Shown here: piece after piece, positions 47,575 through 55,845 of the stretch | How the letters are laid out: the number at the start of each line of letters is the position of its first letter | How positions within the stretch are numbered: position 1 is the first letter of the stretch | Origin: Deltaproteobacteria bacterium | GTDB lineage: Bacteria; Myxococcota_A; Polyangia; Polyangiales; Ga0077539 | Assembly (NCBI GenBank): GCA_016704445.1 | Contig: JADJAE010000044.1 | Span: forward strand, 30,678 to 94,677 | Length of the DNA: 64,000 bases | Direction: 5' to 3' | The notes under the pieces: model-generated | Told to the model about the DNA's origin: nothing | Database searches by the model: none | Seen by the model: only the letters and a program-made list of their open reading frames with translations | Program-made: the position numbers and the translations under genes

Positions 47575-49476
47575 TCACGCTCCGTCGCGGCAGCAGAGCA
47601 CGCCGCCGTTGGCCGAGCCGACCTTGGTCACGGTGATGCTCTCGGCGGCCGGGCCCTCGCAGCGCCAGGTGGTGCCGGGGACGGCCTCGCAGTTGTTGCC
47701 CGGGGTTCGATCGAGGCCGTCGCACGCGGTCGGAGCGCCGTAGCCGATGGTCCCGCACCCGAAGAAGTCGTTGTTGAGATCATCCGACTCCCGGCAATCG
47801 AGCGAACAGGTGGAGGACCTGCAGTCGTCCGCGCAGGCAGCGTTGGTACATCGGTCACCAGTGACGGTGTTGGATGGGAGCGCGCAGCGGAAACACCCGG
47901 GTCCCGAGACTGACGCCGCGAAGAAGGTGCGGGCCGGAAACGCGGTGGCGGCGCAGCCCGCGTTGGCCGTGCGCGGCATGACCTCTCCGCCGTTGCAGAC
48001 GTGCCAGCCGACGGCGCACAGGTTGGACGACGCGCAGCCCGCGCCGTTGGCCGGGGCGCTGGTCGAGCTGTTGCCCAGCGTGGCGCAGGCCGCCGCGGTC
48101 GAGGGCGGGACCGCGGGGAAGATCCCGGGGACCGCCCAGGGCCCCGCGCACGCCGCGATGTGGGGGAAGGCGGTGCGGTCGGTGAACGCCTCGCGGGTGC
48201 CGTCGGCGCATCCGATGGCGTCGACGGTCATGGCGGGCACGCAGACGCCTCGCGCGCAGAGGTTTCCCGTCGCGCAGGCGTTGTCGCAGGCGCCGCAGTG
48301 CGCGGTGCTCGACCGGGTGTCGACCTCGCAGCCGTTGGCCGCGACACCATCGCAGTCGGCGAAGCCGTCGTTGCAGCTCGCGACGCCGCAGACGCCGTCG
48401 ATGCACGACGGCGTCCCGTTGGCGACGCCGCAGACGTCACCGTTGGGGCCGCATCGCTCCGTCGGCCGAGGCCACACGTAGCCCGCGATCGGCTCGACGA
48501 CATACCCGCGTTCGACGAGCAGGTCGCGCTCGTCTGCGCGCGTGGTGTAGTGACGGTCGACGGTGAGCGGGTCGTAGAGCCGGTAGAGGGGGACCGTGCC
48601 GCAGCGGCCTGGGGTCGCCGGCGACACGATGTACCCGAGGATGCCGTCGTTGAAGGTGTACCCCTCGCAGCTCTGCTGGAGGCTGTAGAGGATCGCGTTG
48701 TCGGTCGCGCGGCAGATGTACAGGGGCAGCAGGTCGCGCCGGGGCGTCGGGGAGACGTAGAACACGTCGCGTGCCGCGATGGACTGCTCGCCGCAGCACG
48801 GCGGCGTCGCGGGCGTCGTGGTGAGCGTGGTGCGCCTCGCGCGGTTGACGAAGCGGGTGACCGGGGCGCGGCTGCCCTCGTCGCAGCGGTCGATGCAGGC
48901 CTCCGCGGGGCGCGCGCAGGTGCTCCCGGTGGCGGGGGGCGCATCGTCGGGGCCGAGGGCGCGGAGCGTCGAGGCCGGGCGCAGCTCCGAGACGCACCCC
49001 TGTGGGCTGCACGCAGAGCCCGGGAGGCATGGGGGCGGAAGGCTGCAGCGGTAGTCGAGCACCAGGGGGAGAAGGAGCTTATGGCCGGTAATGAAGGTGG
49101 TGAGCGCCGACGTCTCGAGCGACCGCGTGGCGGCTCCTTCGCGCAGCCGGGCGCGGGCGGTGACGCGGACGCGGCCCGGGGAGGCTGACCGCGGTACGAC
49201 GCCGAAGGTGAGCGGGAGCGTGAACCGACCGCCCGCCGCGCCGACGACGGCGAAGCGCGCGCTGTCCCATGTGGTGAGCGTGTCTTCGCTCTGCACCTCG
49301 ACCTCGACCGCCTCGATGGGGAGGCCCTCCGCGGGCTCCGTCGACACCACCACGAGGAGCTGGGTCACGGTGGCGTCGCCGCAGCGCGCGAGGCTGCAGA
49401 CGAGCGCGAGGAGCGTAAGGGCCCGCGGGGTCGCTCGGCGCGTGGGGTGGATCTTCCTCGGCCCGGAGCGGTCCAT
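47575..49476 (-). CDS. Cys-rich lipoprotein with DUF5648-like domain
   Basis: A 633-residue lipoprotein. Start ATG 49476; after a basic region, RALTLLALVCSLARC gives lipobox SLARC. Residues about 35-140 form a Cys-free beta domain. About 230-320 (DVFYVSPTPRRDLLPLYIC ... YRLYDPLTVDRHYTTRADER ... YVVEPIAGYVWP) fits the DUF5648 type seen on secreted and cell-wall proteins: paired Tyr/Arg strands. Then comes a Cys-rich stretch with NGCEVDTRSSTAHCGACDNA, a myxobacterial repeat, and another Cys-rich C-terminal part. A surface protein of unknown ligand. The 5' region at 49477-49675 is shared with the tail-collar gene. Confidence 0.75.
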   Translation of the reverse strand: MDRSGPRKIHPTRRATPRALTLLALVCSLARCGDATVTQLLVVVSTEPAEGLPIEAVEVEVQSEDTLTTWDSARFAVVGAAGGRFTLPLTFGVVPRSASPGRVRVTARARLREGAATRSLETSALTTFITGHKLLLPLVLDYRCSLPPPCLPGSACSPQGCVSELRPASTLRALGPDDAPPATGSTCARPAEACIDRCDEGSRAPVTRFVNRARRTTLTTTPATPPCCGEQSIAARDVFYVSPTPRRDLLPLYICRATDNAILYSLQQSCEGYTFNDGILGYIVSPATPGRCGTVPLYRLYDPLTVDRHYTTRADERDLLVERGYVVEPIAGYVWPRPTERCGPNGDVCGVANGTPSCIDGVCGVASCNDGFADCDGVAANGCEVDTRSSTAHCGACDNACATGNLCARGVCVPAMTVDAIGCADGTREAFTDRTAFPHIAACAGPWAVPGIFPAVPPSTAAACATLGNSSTSAPANGAGCASSNLCAVGWHVCNGGEVMPRTANAGCAATAFPARTFFAASVSGPGCFRCALPSNTVTGDRCTNAACADDCRSSTCSLDCRESDDLNNDFFGCGTIGYGAPTACDGLDRTPGNNCEAVPGTTWRCEGPAAESITVTKVGSANGGVLCCRDGA

Positions 49477-49675
49477 GTCCTTGACTTCTAACACCGGAGC
49501 GAGCCCGCGAAACGCCCTGAGACCACCGGAGATGGAGCGAGCCGCCCGGCGGAGGAAAGAAAATCGAGCGCGGTTGATAAACCCGCCCGGCTGCTCCGAC
49601 TCATCGAGGCACCGAACGGATCCGACGCGCGGCGTCGGTCCACTCACTCCCCTTCCGGTGCACGGAGAATCTTCA

Positions 49676-50173
49676 ATGGAGCCCTTCATCGCGACCATCA
49701 TCCTGTTTGCCGGCAACTTCGCCCCGCGGGGCTGGGAATTCTGCAACGGACAGCTCCTCTTGATCGCCCAGAACTCCGCGCTGTTCTCGCTCATCGGCAC
49801 GGCCTTCGGCGGTGACGGGACCACCACCTTCGCGCTCCCCGATCTGCGCGGTCGCGTCCCGGTCCACGCGGGCGCCGGCCCCAGCCTCTCGATGCGTACG
49901 CTCGGCGAGCGCTTCGGCGCCGAGAGCGTCACGCTGACCAGCCAGCAGGTTCCCGCCCACACGCACGGGCTCCAGGCCGAAATCCCCCCGGACGGCGCCA
50001 TGGCGGTGCCGCCGCCGACGACGCTCCTCGGCTACCAGGCCATTCCGGGCGCGGCGACCGGGACGATCCAGACCGCGCCCGCGGGCGGCGGAATGCCGGT
50101 GTCCATCGTCCAGCCGAGCCTCGCGCTGAACTACATCATCGCCACCCAGGGGATCTACCCCTCGCGGCGGTGA
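49676..50173 (+). CDS. phage tail-collar-domain protein (MdpB-like)
   Basis: A 165-residue protein starting at ATG 49676 with CGGAGA upstream. FIATIILFAGNFAPRGWEFC, then GTAFGGDGTTTFALPDLRGR and NYIIATQGIYP are the signature blocks of the phage tail-collar family, found both in phage tail fibres and in many free-standing bacterial proteins. No phage genes are near. Its stop overlaps the start of the next gene, so they form an operon. Role in bacteria unknown. Confidence 0.92.
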   Translation: MEPFIATIILFAGNFAPRGWEFCNGQLLLIAQNSALFSLIGTAFGGDGTTTFALPDLRGRVPVHAGAGPSLSMRTLGERFGAESVTLTSQQVPAHTHGLQAEIPPDGAMAVPPPTTLLGYQAIPGAATGTIQTAPAGGGMPVSIVQPSLALNYIIATQGIYPSRR

Positions 50174-51111
50174 GCGAGATGAGCACCACCGTGGGCACAT
50201 CATTCACCAGACGGCAGCTGCTCGGCGGGTCCCTCGTCGCGGGCGTCGCGACGATGTTCGGTTCATCCGCGCTGGTCGGGTGCGGGGGTGACGGCTCCGT
50301 CACGCCGCCGAACCTCACCTTTCCGCGCGACGTCGCCGCGCTGTTGCGCACGCTGACGCTCGACGGCACGTACCTCATCGCCGACCCGCGCACCGGGCGG
50401 CTCTACCGCATCGACCAGGCCGCGCGCACGGTCTCGCAGCTCGACGCGGCCGGCACGGTGCGCTGGACCTTCGGCGCCTCCGCCGACCCCGCGATGAGCC
50501 TGAGCTTCCCCACCGACATCGCGCTGCGGCCCGACGGCTCGGTCTACGTCGTCGACCAGGGTCGCGTGGTGCTCCTCACCGCCGACGGGGCGTTCATGCG
50601 CGCGATCGACGGCTTCGGGAGGGCCCGCAGCGCCCGCGTCGACGCCGACGGGGGTCTGTGGGTCATCGACACGGTGCAACACCAGGTGAAGGGCTTCACC
50701 GCCGACGGCTCCCCGGCCCGCTCGATCGCCGAGTACGGCACCGGCGCCGCGCAGCTCAACGGCCCGCGCGGGCTCACCATCGACGCGCAGGGTCAGCTCC
50801 ACGTCGTCGACTCGGGCAACGCGACGGTGAAGGTCTTCTCGCGCGCCGGCGCGCTGGTGCGTAGCTACGGCGCGTACGGGGCCGCCGCGGGGCAGTTCAA
50901 GCTCCCGCGGAGCGTCGCGGTCGCGGCCAATGGGCTGTCGTACGTGGCCGACCCCACCGCGGGCGTGCTGCAGGTCTTCGACCCATCGGGCGCTCCCCTC
51001 GCGCGCCTCGACAACCTCACCATGGGCAGCCGCCCGGCCGTCCCCCTCGACGTGACCATCGCCGCGAACGGCCTCGTGCAGGTGCGCCTGTATAGCTGGA
51101 CCACGGCCTGA
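50170..51111 (+). CDS. Tat-exported NHL-repeat lipoprotein
   Basis: A 313-residue protein starting at GTG 50170 (GTGA overlap) or ATG 50179. The signal has a twin-arginine motif TRRQLLGG and a lipobox-like ALVGC near residue 38. The mature part is a beta-propeller of NHL type: PTDIALRPDGSVYVVDQG, GPRGLTIDAQGQLHVVDSG and LPRSVAVAANGLSYVADP. NHL propellers bind partners or carry peptidylglycine-type activities, but no catalytic residues stand out here. Probably acts with the tail-collar protein at or outside the membrane. Confidence 0.8.
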   Translation: MSEMSTTVGTSFTRRQLLGGSLVAGVATMFGSSALVGCGGDGSVTPPNLTFPRDVAALLRTLTLDGTYLIADPRTGRLYRIDQAARTVSQLDAAGTVRWTFGASADPAMSLSFPTDIALRPDGSVYVVDQGRVVLLTADGAFMRAIDGFGRARSARVDADGGLWVIDTVQHQVKGFTADGSPARSIAEYGTGAAQLNGPRGLTIDAQGQLHVVDSGNATVKVFSRAGALVRSYGAYGAAAGQFKLPRSVAVAANGLSYVADPTAGVLQVFDPSGAPLARLDNLTMGSRPAVPLDVTIAANGLVQVRLYSWTTA

Positions 51112-51188
51112 TCCCACGCGATCGAACCCTGCTCGACGAACGACGGGACTGCAGGCCGCGAGCCCCCCCCCGGGAGCACGCGGAGCGC

Positions 51189-51941
51189 TCAGCGCCCGTC
51201 GAAGCGGCCGTTGAAGCCGCGGTCGGTGCTGCAGTGGGTCTCCGGCGGGCCGCCGCACCACTCGTGCGTGCTGCAGCAGCGGCCGGGCGCGCAGCTGGCG
51301 TTCGCGAACGACGGACCGCAGCGGTGGTCGGGGCGTTCGCTGGCGGCCGGCGGGGCGGGCGGGCGCGGCCTGGGGGCGGGAGCGCCGCCGACGGGGCGGA
51401 GGTTCCACAGCTGGCCGGAGACGTTCTGACAGCGGTCCATGAAGGCCGCGCCACCGTGGCCGGTTTGGTTCGCCTGGCTGCCCTCAAGGCACTCGCCGTC
51501 GCCACGGAACGAGGTCCGAAGGCGGAAGTTGTTGCCCTCGGGCACGAGCCGCCAGAGCTGTCCGGAGACGTTCTGGCAGCGGTCCATGAAGGCCGCGCCG
51601 CCGTGCGCGGGGGAGCTCGACTGGTTGCCCTCGAGGCACATCTCCTGGCCCTGGAACTGCGTCCGCAGGCGGTAGAAGCCGCCCGCGACGGGCTCGAAGC
51701 TCCAGGACTGTCCCGAGACGTTCTGGCAGCGGTCCATGAAGGCCGCGCCGCCGTGGACGGGGGAGCTCGCCTGGTTGCCCTCGAGGCACTCGCCGGCGCC
51801 GCGGAACGCGTTCTGGAGCTTGTACCAGCGGCCCGCGATGGGCATCCCCGCCTGCGCGGGCTGCGCGGGCGCGGACGCGCTGAACAGCATCGCGAGCAGA
51901 CCGACCGGAACGACTGAGAGCATGACGACTGAGCGCTTCAT
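51189..51941 (-). CDS. secreted ricin-B-type lectin with C-terminal chitin-binding-like domain
   Basis: A 250-residue secreted protein starting at ATG 51941 (CAGGAGA ribosome site). After the signal peptide it has three repeats of about 40-45 residues with YRLRTQFQGQEMCLEGN, AFMDRCQNVSGQLW, the QxW-type beta-trefoil lectin pattern. A Pro/Arg linker then leads to a Cys-rich end CGPSFANASCAPGRCC ... CSTDRGFNGRF, with eight cysteines spaced as in hevein-type chitin-binding domains. The protein probably binds sugars outside the cell; predation or matrix roles are guesses. Confidence 0.82.
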   Translation of the reverse strand: MKRSVVMLSVVPVGLLAMLFSASAPAQPAQAGMPIAGRWYKLQNAFRGAGECLEGNQASSPVHGGAAFMDRCQNVSGQSWSFEPVAGGFYRLRTQFQGQEMCLEGNQSSSPAHGGAAFMDRCQNVSGQLWRLVPEGNNFRLRTSFRGDGECLEGSQANQTGHGGAAFMDRCQNVSGQLWNLRPVGGAPAPRPRPPAPPAASERPDHRCGPSFANASCAPGRCCSTHEWCGGPPETHCSTDRGFNGRFDGR

Positions 51942-52253
51942 GAATGGTCTCCTGGAGTGAGTGCGACGTTCGATCGCAGTCGCCCCATGAGTCGAAGGTC
52001 CCCGGCAAAGTTCTTTCGCCCGCGACGATTTTCTCTCGACGCCCTGAAGGCAACGCCCGCTCGACTCCCGATGGGGGGTGAATCGCAGGCGATCGCAGGC
52101 CACGTACGATCGCGCGATAAATCCCGCCGCCGTCATTCGACTCACCCTCCGACCCGGCCGCGGTCTGCATTCGGACCTTCCGAGGAGCAGCCGGTGGATC
52201 CGTGGTCCGCGCCCTCGGGCGCGTGGGTCACCCAACCAGGGAATGCGAGAACC
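51942..52253. other. intergenic stretch, no gene supported
   Basis: These 312 bases lie between divergent starts. An open frame crosses the area but has no ribosome site or similarity. A short AT-richer patch (AAGTTCTTTCGCCCG, then GATTTTCTCTCG) at about 52005-52040 is a plausible promoter area for the lectin or the small gene at 52254. No further element was recognised. Confidence 0.45.
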
Positions 52254-52583
52254 ATGACCTCTCGTGCTCGGGCCGCACCGCCCATCACCAGCAAGACCGA
52301 CCGCTCGCCCCGTGCGATTTCGGAGAATCCCCGCGCCAGAGGGCGCGATGCCGCGGGTGAGGGTGGTACACCTCCACGCGATCTGGGGCCGACGCCATGC
52401 CGCACGCTTCCCTCGGACTTCGACTTCCGCCTTGCACCCAACCTGAGTGCGCTGCTCGCGAAGCTCGCGCCGCCGGACCTCTCGGACGAGGTCATGCACC
52501 GACTCGAAGCGCGCATCCTCGCCGCGATCGAGCCCCACCCGAGCGAGGCCGCCGGCACCCCGACTGCGGCGGCGTCGCGATGA
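52254..52583 (+). CDS. small protein upstream of PEGA gene
   Basis: A 109-residue protein starting at ATG 52254. The first 60 residues are Arg/Pro/Ser-rich. The end, LSALLAKLAPPDLSDEVMHR and RILAAIEPHPSE, is alpha-helical and resembles the N-terminal part of the Pro-rich small protein at 54882-55222 (LRALLTALLPSEPSDEADQR), which lies in a sigma-factor operon. The two may be related. Its stop overlaps the PEGA gene's start (ATGA), so translation is coupled. Family not recognised. Confidence 0.6.
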   Translation: MTSRARAAPPITSKTDRSPRAISENPRARGRDAAGEGGTPPRDLGPTPCRTLPSDFDFRLAPNLSALLAKLAPPDLSDEVMHRLEARILAAIEPHPSEAAGTPTAAASR

Positions 52584-53542
52584 GCCGGCGGGCTGCGTCT
52601 CGCGCCGCCCGCCTGCTCACCGTCGCCGTGCTCTACGCGGGTGTGATCGTCCTGGTGGTGGCCGCGCCGGGGCGCGCCGCGTGGGCGCAGGGCGTCCCCG
52701 TCGTGACGCCCGAGGCGCAGGCCCGCGCCGACTTCGACGAGGGGGTTCGCCTCGCGCGCGAGCAGCGCTGGCCCGACGCGCTCACGGCCTTCGAGCGCTC
52801 CCGCGCGCGGGTCGATCGCCCCAACGCCGCCCTCAACGTCGCCCTCGCCCTGCGCCAGCTCGGCCGTATGATCGCCGCGCGACAGGTGCTGCGCGAGTGC
52901 ATCGCGATGCCGCAGACCGCCGCCGAGCCCGACCTCGGCCGCGACGCCGCGCTCCTCCTCGGGCTGGTCATCGACGCGATCGCCACCGTGTCGCTCGCCG
53001 TCGATCCGGCCGACGCGACGGTGCGGGTCGACGGGGAGTCCGCACTCGATCCGCGCGCGGTCGAGCTCGACCCCGGCGAGCACGCCTTTGTGGTGAGCGC
53101 ACCCGGGCGCGCCGACGAGACCTTCGCGCTGACGCTGCGCGCGGGAGAACGGACCGCGCGGGCGGTGCGCCTCCGCGAGCTCCCCGGGCGGGTCGAGGTG
53201 CTGGTGACCCCATCCGACGCGCAGGTGTACGTCAACGACGCGCTCCTCGGGCGCGGTGCGGTGCGCTGGGAGGGCGCCGCGGGCGCCGTCCGCCTGCGCG
53301 CGACCCGAGTGGACTACGGTGACCGCGCGCGCGAACTGGTCGTCGCCCCGGGCGCCCTGGTGACCGAGCGCCTCACGCTCACGCTCACGCCGCGCCCCCT
53401 GCACACGCGGCCGTGGTTCTGGGGCGGCATCGCGATCGCGGCGGTCGTCGTCGCGGGGGTGACCACGGCCATCGTGCTCTCGACGAGCGGGAGCGACGCG
53501 GCGGACGGGGGCTCCACTGGCACGGTGCTCGACGCGCGCTGA
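52580..53542 (+). CDS. secreted TPR + PEGA-domain protein
   Basis: A 320-residue protein starting at ATG 52580. A signal peptide (LLTVAVLYAGVIVLVVAAPG ... AWAQ) leads to a TPR-like region (FDEGVRLAREQRWPDALTAF, VALALRQLGRMIAARQVLRE) and then two PEGA-type beta domains (VSLAVDPADATVRVDGESAL and VEVLVTPSDAQVYVNDALLG). A membrane helix near 290-310 (FWGGIAIAAVVVAGVTTAI) anchors the C-terminus. PEGA proteins are common at myxobacterial surfaces, often near kinases, as here. Convergent with the kinase at 53314-54873. Confidence 0.82.
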   Translation: MSRRAASRAARLLTVAVLYAGVIVLVVAAPGRAAWAQGVPVVTPEAQARADFDEGVRLAREQRWPDALTAFERSRARVDRPNAALNVALALRQLGRMIAARQVLRECIAMPQTAAEPDLGRDAALLLGLVIDAIATVSLAVDPADATVRVDGESALDPRAVELDPGEHAFVVSAPGRADETFALTLRAGERTARAVRLRELPGRVEVLVTPSDAQVYVNDALLGRGAVRWEGAAGAVRLRATRVDYGDRARELVVAPGALVTERLTLTLTPRPLHTRPWFWGGIAIAAVVVAGVTTAIVLSTSGSDAADGGSTGTVLDAR

Positions 53543-54873
53543 CGGCCCGCGCATCCGGGAGATCGAGCACTACGCCCGTCCCTGAGCGCCGCGCGGCTCA
53601 GTAGGTGGTGCGGAGCAGCCACGGGGCCGCAGGCGCCGACGCGTCGCGCGGCGCCGAGGGCTGCGCCGCGAAGGGCGGGGCGGGCGTGACGGGCCGACGG
53701 GCCTGCAGCGATGGCGTACGGCGCGGCGGGGGCGGCCGGGCGGGCGGCGCAGACGGGACCGGAGCCGGGGACGGCGACGCGGGGCGCGGGCGCGGCGACG
53801 GAGGCCGGGACGGCGGGCGCGGGGAGGCGGGCGCTCGACGCGGGCGACGCCGCGGTGGAAGCGCGCGGGGTGGCGCTGCGGCGAAGGCCGAACCACAGGG
53901 CGCCACCGCCGAGGGCGACGAGCACCAGCGCCGCCCCGGCGCCCACGTTCGCACGACGCCCCGGCGCGGCGACCAACTCGGACGAGACCGTGGACGGCGC
54001 GCCGAACTCCTGCGACCACGCCTCCCTCGCCGCGGCGCTCGCGAGCGGCAGCAGGGCAGCGCCGAGCGCGCGGAGGTTCGCGAAGCGGGCGCCAGGCTCG
54101 CGGGCCATCGAGCGCACGATGAGGTCGTCGAGGCGCGGGTCGAGCCCCGGCGCGTGCACGACCGGCCTCGCGAAGCGCCCCTTGAGGATCGCGCTGAGCG
54201 TCGCGAAGACCGACGGACCCTTCACCGGGAGCCGCCCGGTGACGCACTCGTACATCACCACGCCGAGGGCGTACTGATCGCTCGCGGCGCTGACGGCCTC
54301 GGGGTCGAGCACCTGCTCCGGGGACATGTGCGTCACGGTTCCGACGAGGGCCGCGGAGCCCGTGAGGCGCTGCGCGTCGCCGTCGAGCGCGTTGAGGCGC
54401 GCGAGGCCGAAGTCGACCACCTTGGGCACCACCTCGCCGTGCCGCGAGCGGGAGAGGTGGAGGTTCTCGGGCTTGATGTCGCGGTGCACCACCCCGACGT
54501 CGTGCGCGGTCGCGAGCGCGCTCACCACGGGCAGCAGCAGGTCGGCGACGCGCGCGGCGTCGAGGGGCCCCTCGCGGCGGACGAAGGCGGCCAGTGACTC
54601 GCCCTGCAGCCGCTCCATGACGAGGTAGGCGGTGCCGTCGAGGATGCCGGTGTCGTGGACCTCCACGATGTGCTCGTGGTGGATGCGCGCCGCCGCCAGA
54701 CCCTCGCGCAGAAAGCGCTGCTCCGAGGGCTCCACGGGCGTGTGCAGCACCTTGAGGGCGACGCGCTTCTGGAGGCCCCGATGCTCGGCCTCGTACACCA
54801 CGGCCATGCCGCCGCGGCCGATCTCGCGCAGCACGGTGTAGGCCCCGAAGTCGACCCCAGGCCCGAGCGCCAC
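53314..54873 (-). CDS. membrane Ser/Thr kinase (3' end uncertain)
   Basis: A Hanks-type kinase starting at GTG 54873, last gene of the sigma-factor operon. IGRGGMAVVYEA near 18-28, VALKVL with K41, HRDIKPENLHL at 130-140, VVDFGLARL with DFG at 154-156, and MSPEQVLDP. A membrane helix follows near residue 310-330 (VGAGAALVLVALGGGALWF). The open frame then runs on to 53314, 229 bases into the convergent PEGA gene, which is improbable. In a different frame the Pro/Ala-rich tail ends naturally at 53598 (APAAPWLLRTTY), so a one-base slip around 53745-53770 is suspected. Kinase core is sound; exact C-terminus is not. Confidence 0.85.
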   Translation of the reverse strand: MALGPGVDFGAYTVLREIGRGGMAVVYEAEHRGLQKRVALKVLHTPVEPSEQRFLREGLAAARIHHEHIVEVHDTGILDGTAYLVMERLQGESLAAFVRREGPLDAARVADLLLPVVSALATAHDVGVVHRDIKPENLHLSRSRHGEVVPKVVDFGLARLNALDGDAQRLTGSAALVGTVTHMSPEQVLDPEAVSAASDQYALGVVMYECVTGRLPVKGPSVFATLSAILKGRFARPVVHAPGLDPRLDDLIVRSMAREPGARFANLRALGAALLPLASAAAREAWSQEFGAPSTVSSELVAAPGRRANVGAGAALVLVALGGGALWFGLRRSATPRASTAASPASSARLPAPAVPASVAAPAPRVAVPGSGPVCAARPAAPAAPYAIAAGPSARHARPALRGAALGAARRVGACGPVAAPHHLLSRAALRDGRSARSPGCAGRQRASSTVPVEPPSAASLPLVESTMAVVTPATTTAAIAMPPQNHGRVCRGRGVSVSVRRSVTRAPGATTSSRARSP

Positions 54874-54881
54874 CGCGCGGC

Positions 54882-55222
54882 TCAGCGCCGCTTCGCGCCC
54901 GGGCGCGCCGAATCAGGTCGCGTGGGCACGGGTCGAAGGGGCGCCTCGCGGTCGCGGGGGGGCCACCGGGGGGGGGCCGGGGGGGGGGGGGGCCGCCCGG
55001 CCCCGCGGGGGGGGAAGGGGGGGGGGGGGGGGGCGGGGGGGGGGGCGGGGGGGGGGGCCCGGGCGCCTCCTCGGCGAGTGTCTGGAAGACCCGCGTCTCG
55101 ATGCGCTGATCAGCCTCGTCCGACGGCTCGCTCGGGAGCAGCGCGGTGAGCAGCGCGCGCAACCCGGGCGGCGTCGGCGCGTCGGGATCGAGGAGTCGGC
55201 GGGGAGGAGAAGAATCGCTCAT
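54882..55222 (-). CDS. small Pro-rich protein spanning poly-G tract (frame uncertain)
   Basis: The ATG at 55220-55222 overlaps the sigma-factor stop (ATGA). The first ~55 residues (MSDSSPPRRLLDPDAP, LRALLTALLPSEPSDEADQR, IETRVFQTLAEEAPG) are a plausible helical domain, similar to part of the protein at 52254-52583. A poly-proline stretch follows, coded by the G runs on the plus strand. In the start frame no stop appears before the kinase; one base off, the sequence VPTRPDSARPGAKRR ends at 54882-54884, 8 bases before the kinase start. The real protein is thus probably about 113 residues with a miscounted homopolymer. It may be an anti-sigma or adaptor partner (inference from position only). 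Confidence 0.55.
54956..55057 (+). repeat. extreme poly-G tract
   Basis: Within about 100 bases the plus strand holds runs of 7, 9, 14, 8, 17, 11 and 11 G, broken by short C or A stretches. The minus strand encodes a poly-proline linker of the small protein at 54882-55222. The tract could form G-quadruplexes and is prone to slippage and sequencing error, so the count of bases may be wrong. Confidence 0.95.
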
Positions 55223-55782
55223 GGCTGGGGTTTCTTTCCGTCGGCGAAGGGCTTCTCGCTTTGTTCGACGACGTGTTCGCGGGCCCTGCGAAGCCTCGAG
55301 AAGACGGTCTGCAACGGGACTTCCATGAGCTCGGCGATATCTGCGCCGGTGTACCCGCCGAGCTCGTAGAGCAGGAAGGTGGAGCGCTGCTCGTCGGTGA
55401 GCTGTGCCAGGAAGCCGTCGAGGATGGCGCGGGCCTGCTGGACCTCGGTGGCACGGTCGGGGCCCGGGGCATGGTCGGGTGACTCCGGCGCTTCGTCTCC
55501 CTGCTCTCGCCGCACCTTCGCCCGGCGGCGGAGATCGATCGCCACGTGCCGTGCGATGCTGAAGAGCCACGTGCGGTGTGACGATCGCCCCTCGAAGCTC
55601 GCGAGGCTCCGGTGGGCCGCGACGAACACGTCGTGCGCGGCGTCTTCGAGGTCTTCGTCGTGCACCCCGAACATCGAGAGCCAGCGCCACACCTCGCGGA
55701 GGTGCGCGACATAGAGTCGCGAGAGGAGCGCCTGGTGGTGCGCCGCGCTTCCGCGCGTCACGACATCCGACGTGGGGAGCAT
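55219..55782 (-). CDS. ECF-type RNA polymerase sigma factor
   Basis: A 187-residue sigma-70 family factor, first gene of the sigma/Pro-rich/kinase operon. Region 2: LYVAHLREVWRWLSMFGVHD, DLEDAAHDVFVAAHRSLASF, and TWLFSIARHVAIDLRRRAK (-10 recognition). Region 4: LAQLTDEQRSTFLLYELGGY, GADIAELMEVPLQTVFSRLR (helix-turn-helix, -35 recognition). Length and layout fit the RpoE/ECF group. Its stop overlaps the next start by ATGA. Pairing of an ECF factor with a kinase gene suggests that phosphorylation rather than a classical anti-sigma controls it (inference). Confidence 0.93.
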   Translation of the reverse strand: MLPTSDVVTRGSAAHHQALLSRLYVAHLREVWRWLSMFGVHDEDLEDAAHDVFVAAHRSLASFEGRSSHRTWLFSIARHVAIDLRRRAKVRREQGDEAPESPDHAPGPDRATEVQQARAILDGFLAQLTDEQRSTFLLYELGGYTGADIAELMEVPLQTVFSRLRRAREHVVEQSEKPFADGKKPQP

Positions 55783-55845
55783 CCCCCGGTGTCTAGCACC
55801 GATCGCGAACCGGCGGACGGGCAGCCCGCGAACCCGCCGTCTGGA

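Noticed and set aside
49676..50173. Prophage remnant
   Set aside because: Only a single tail-collar domain is present; such proteins occur outside phages, and no other phage genes are near.
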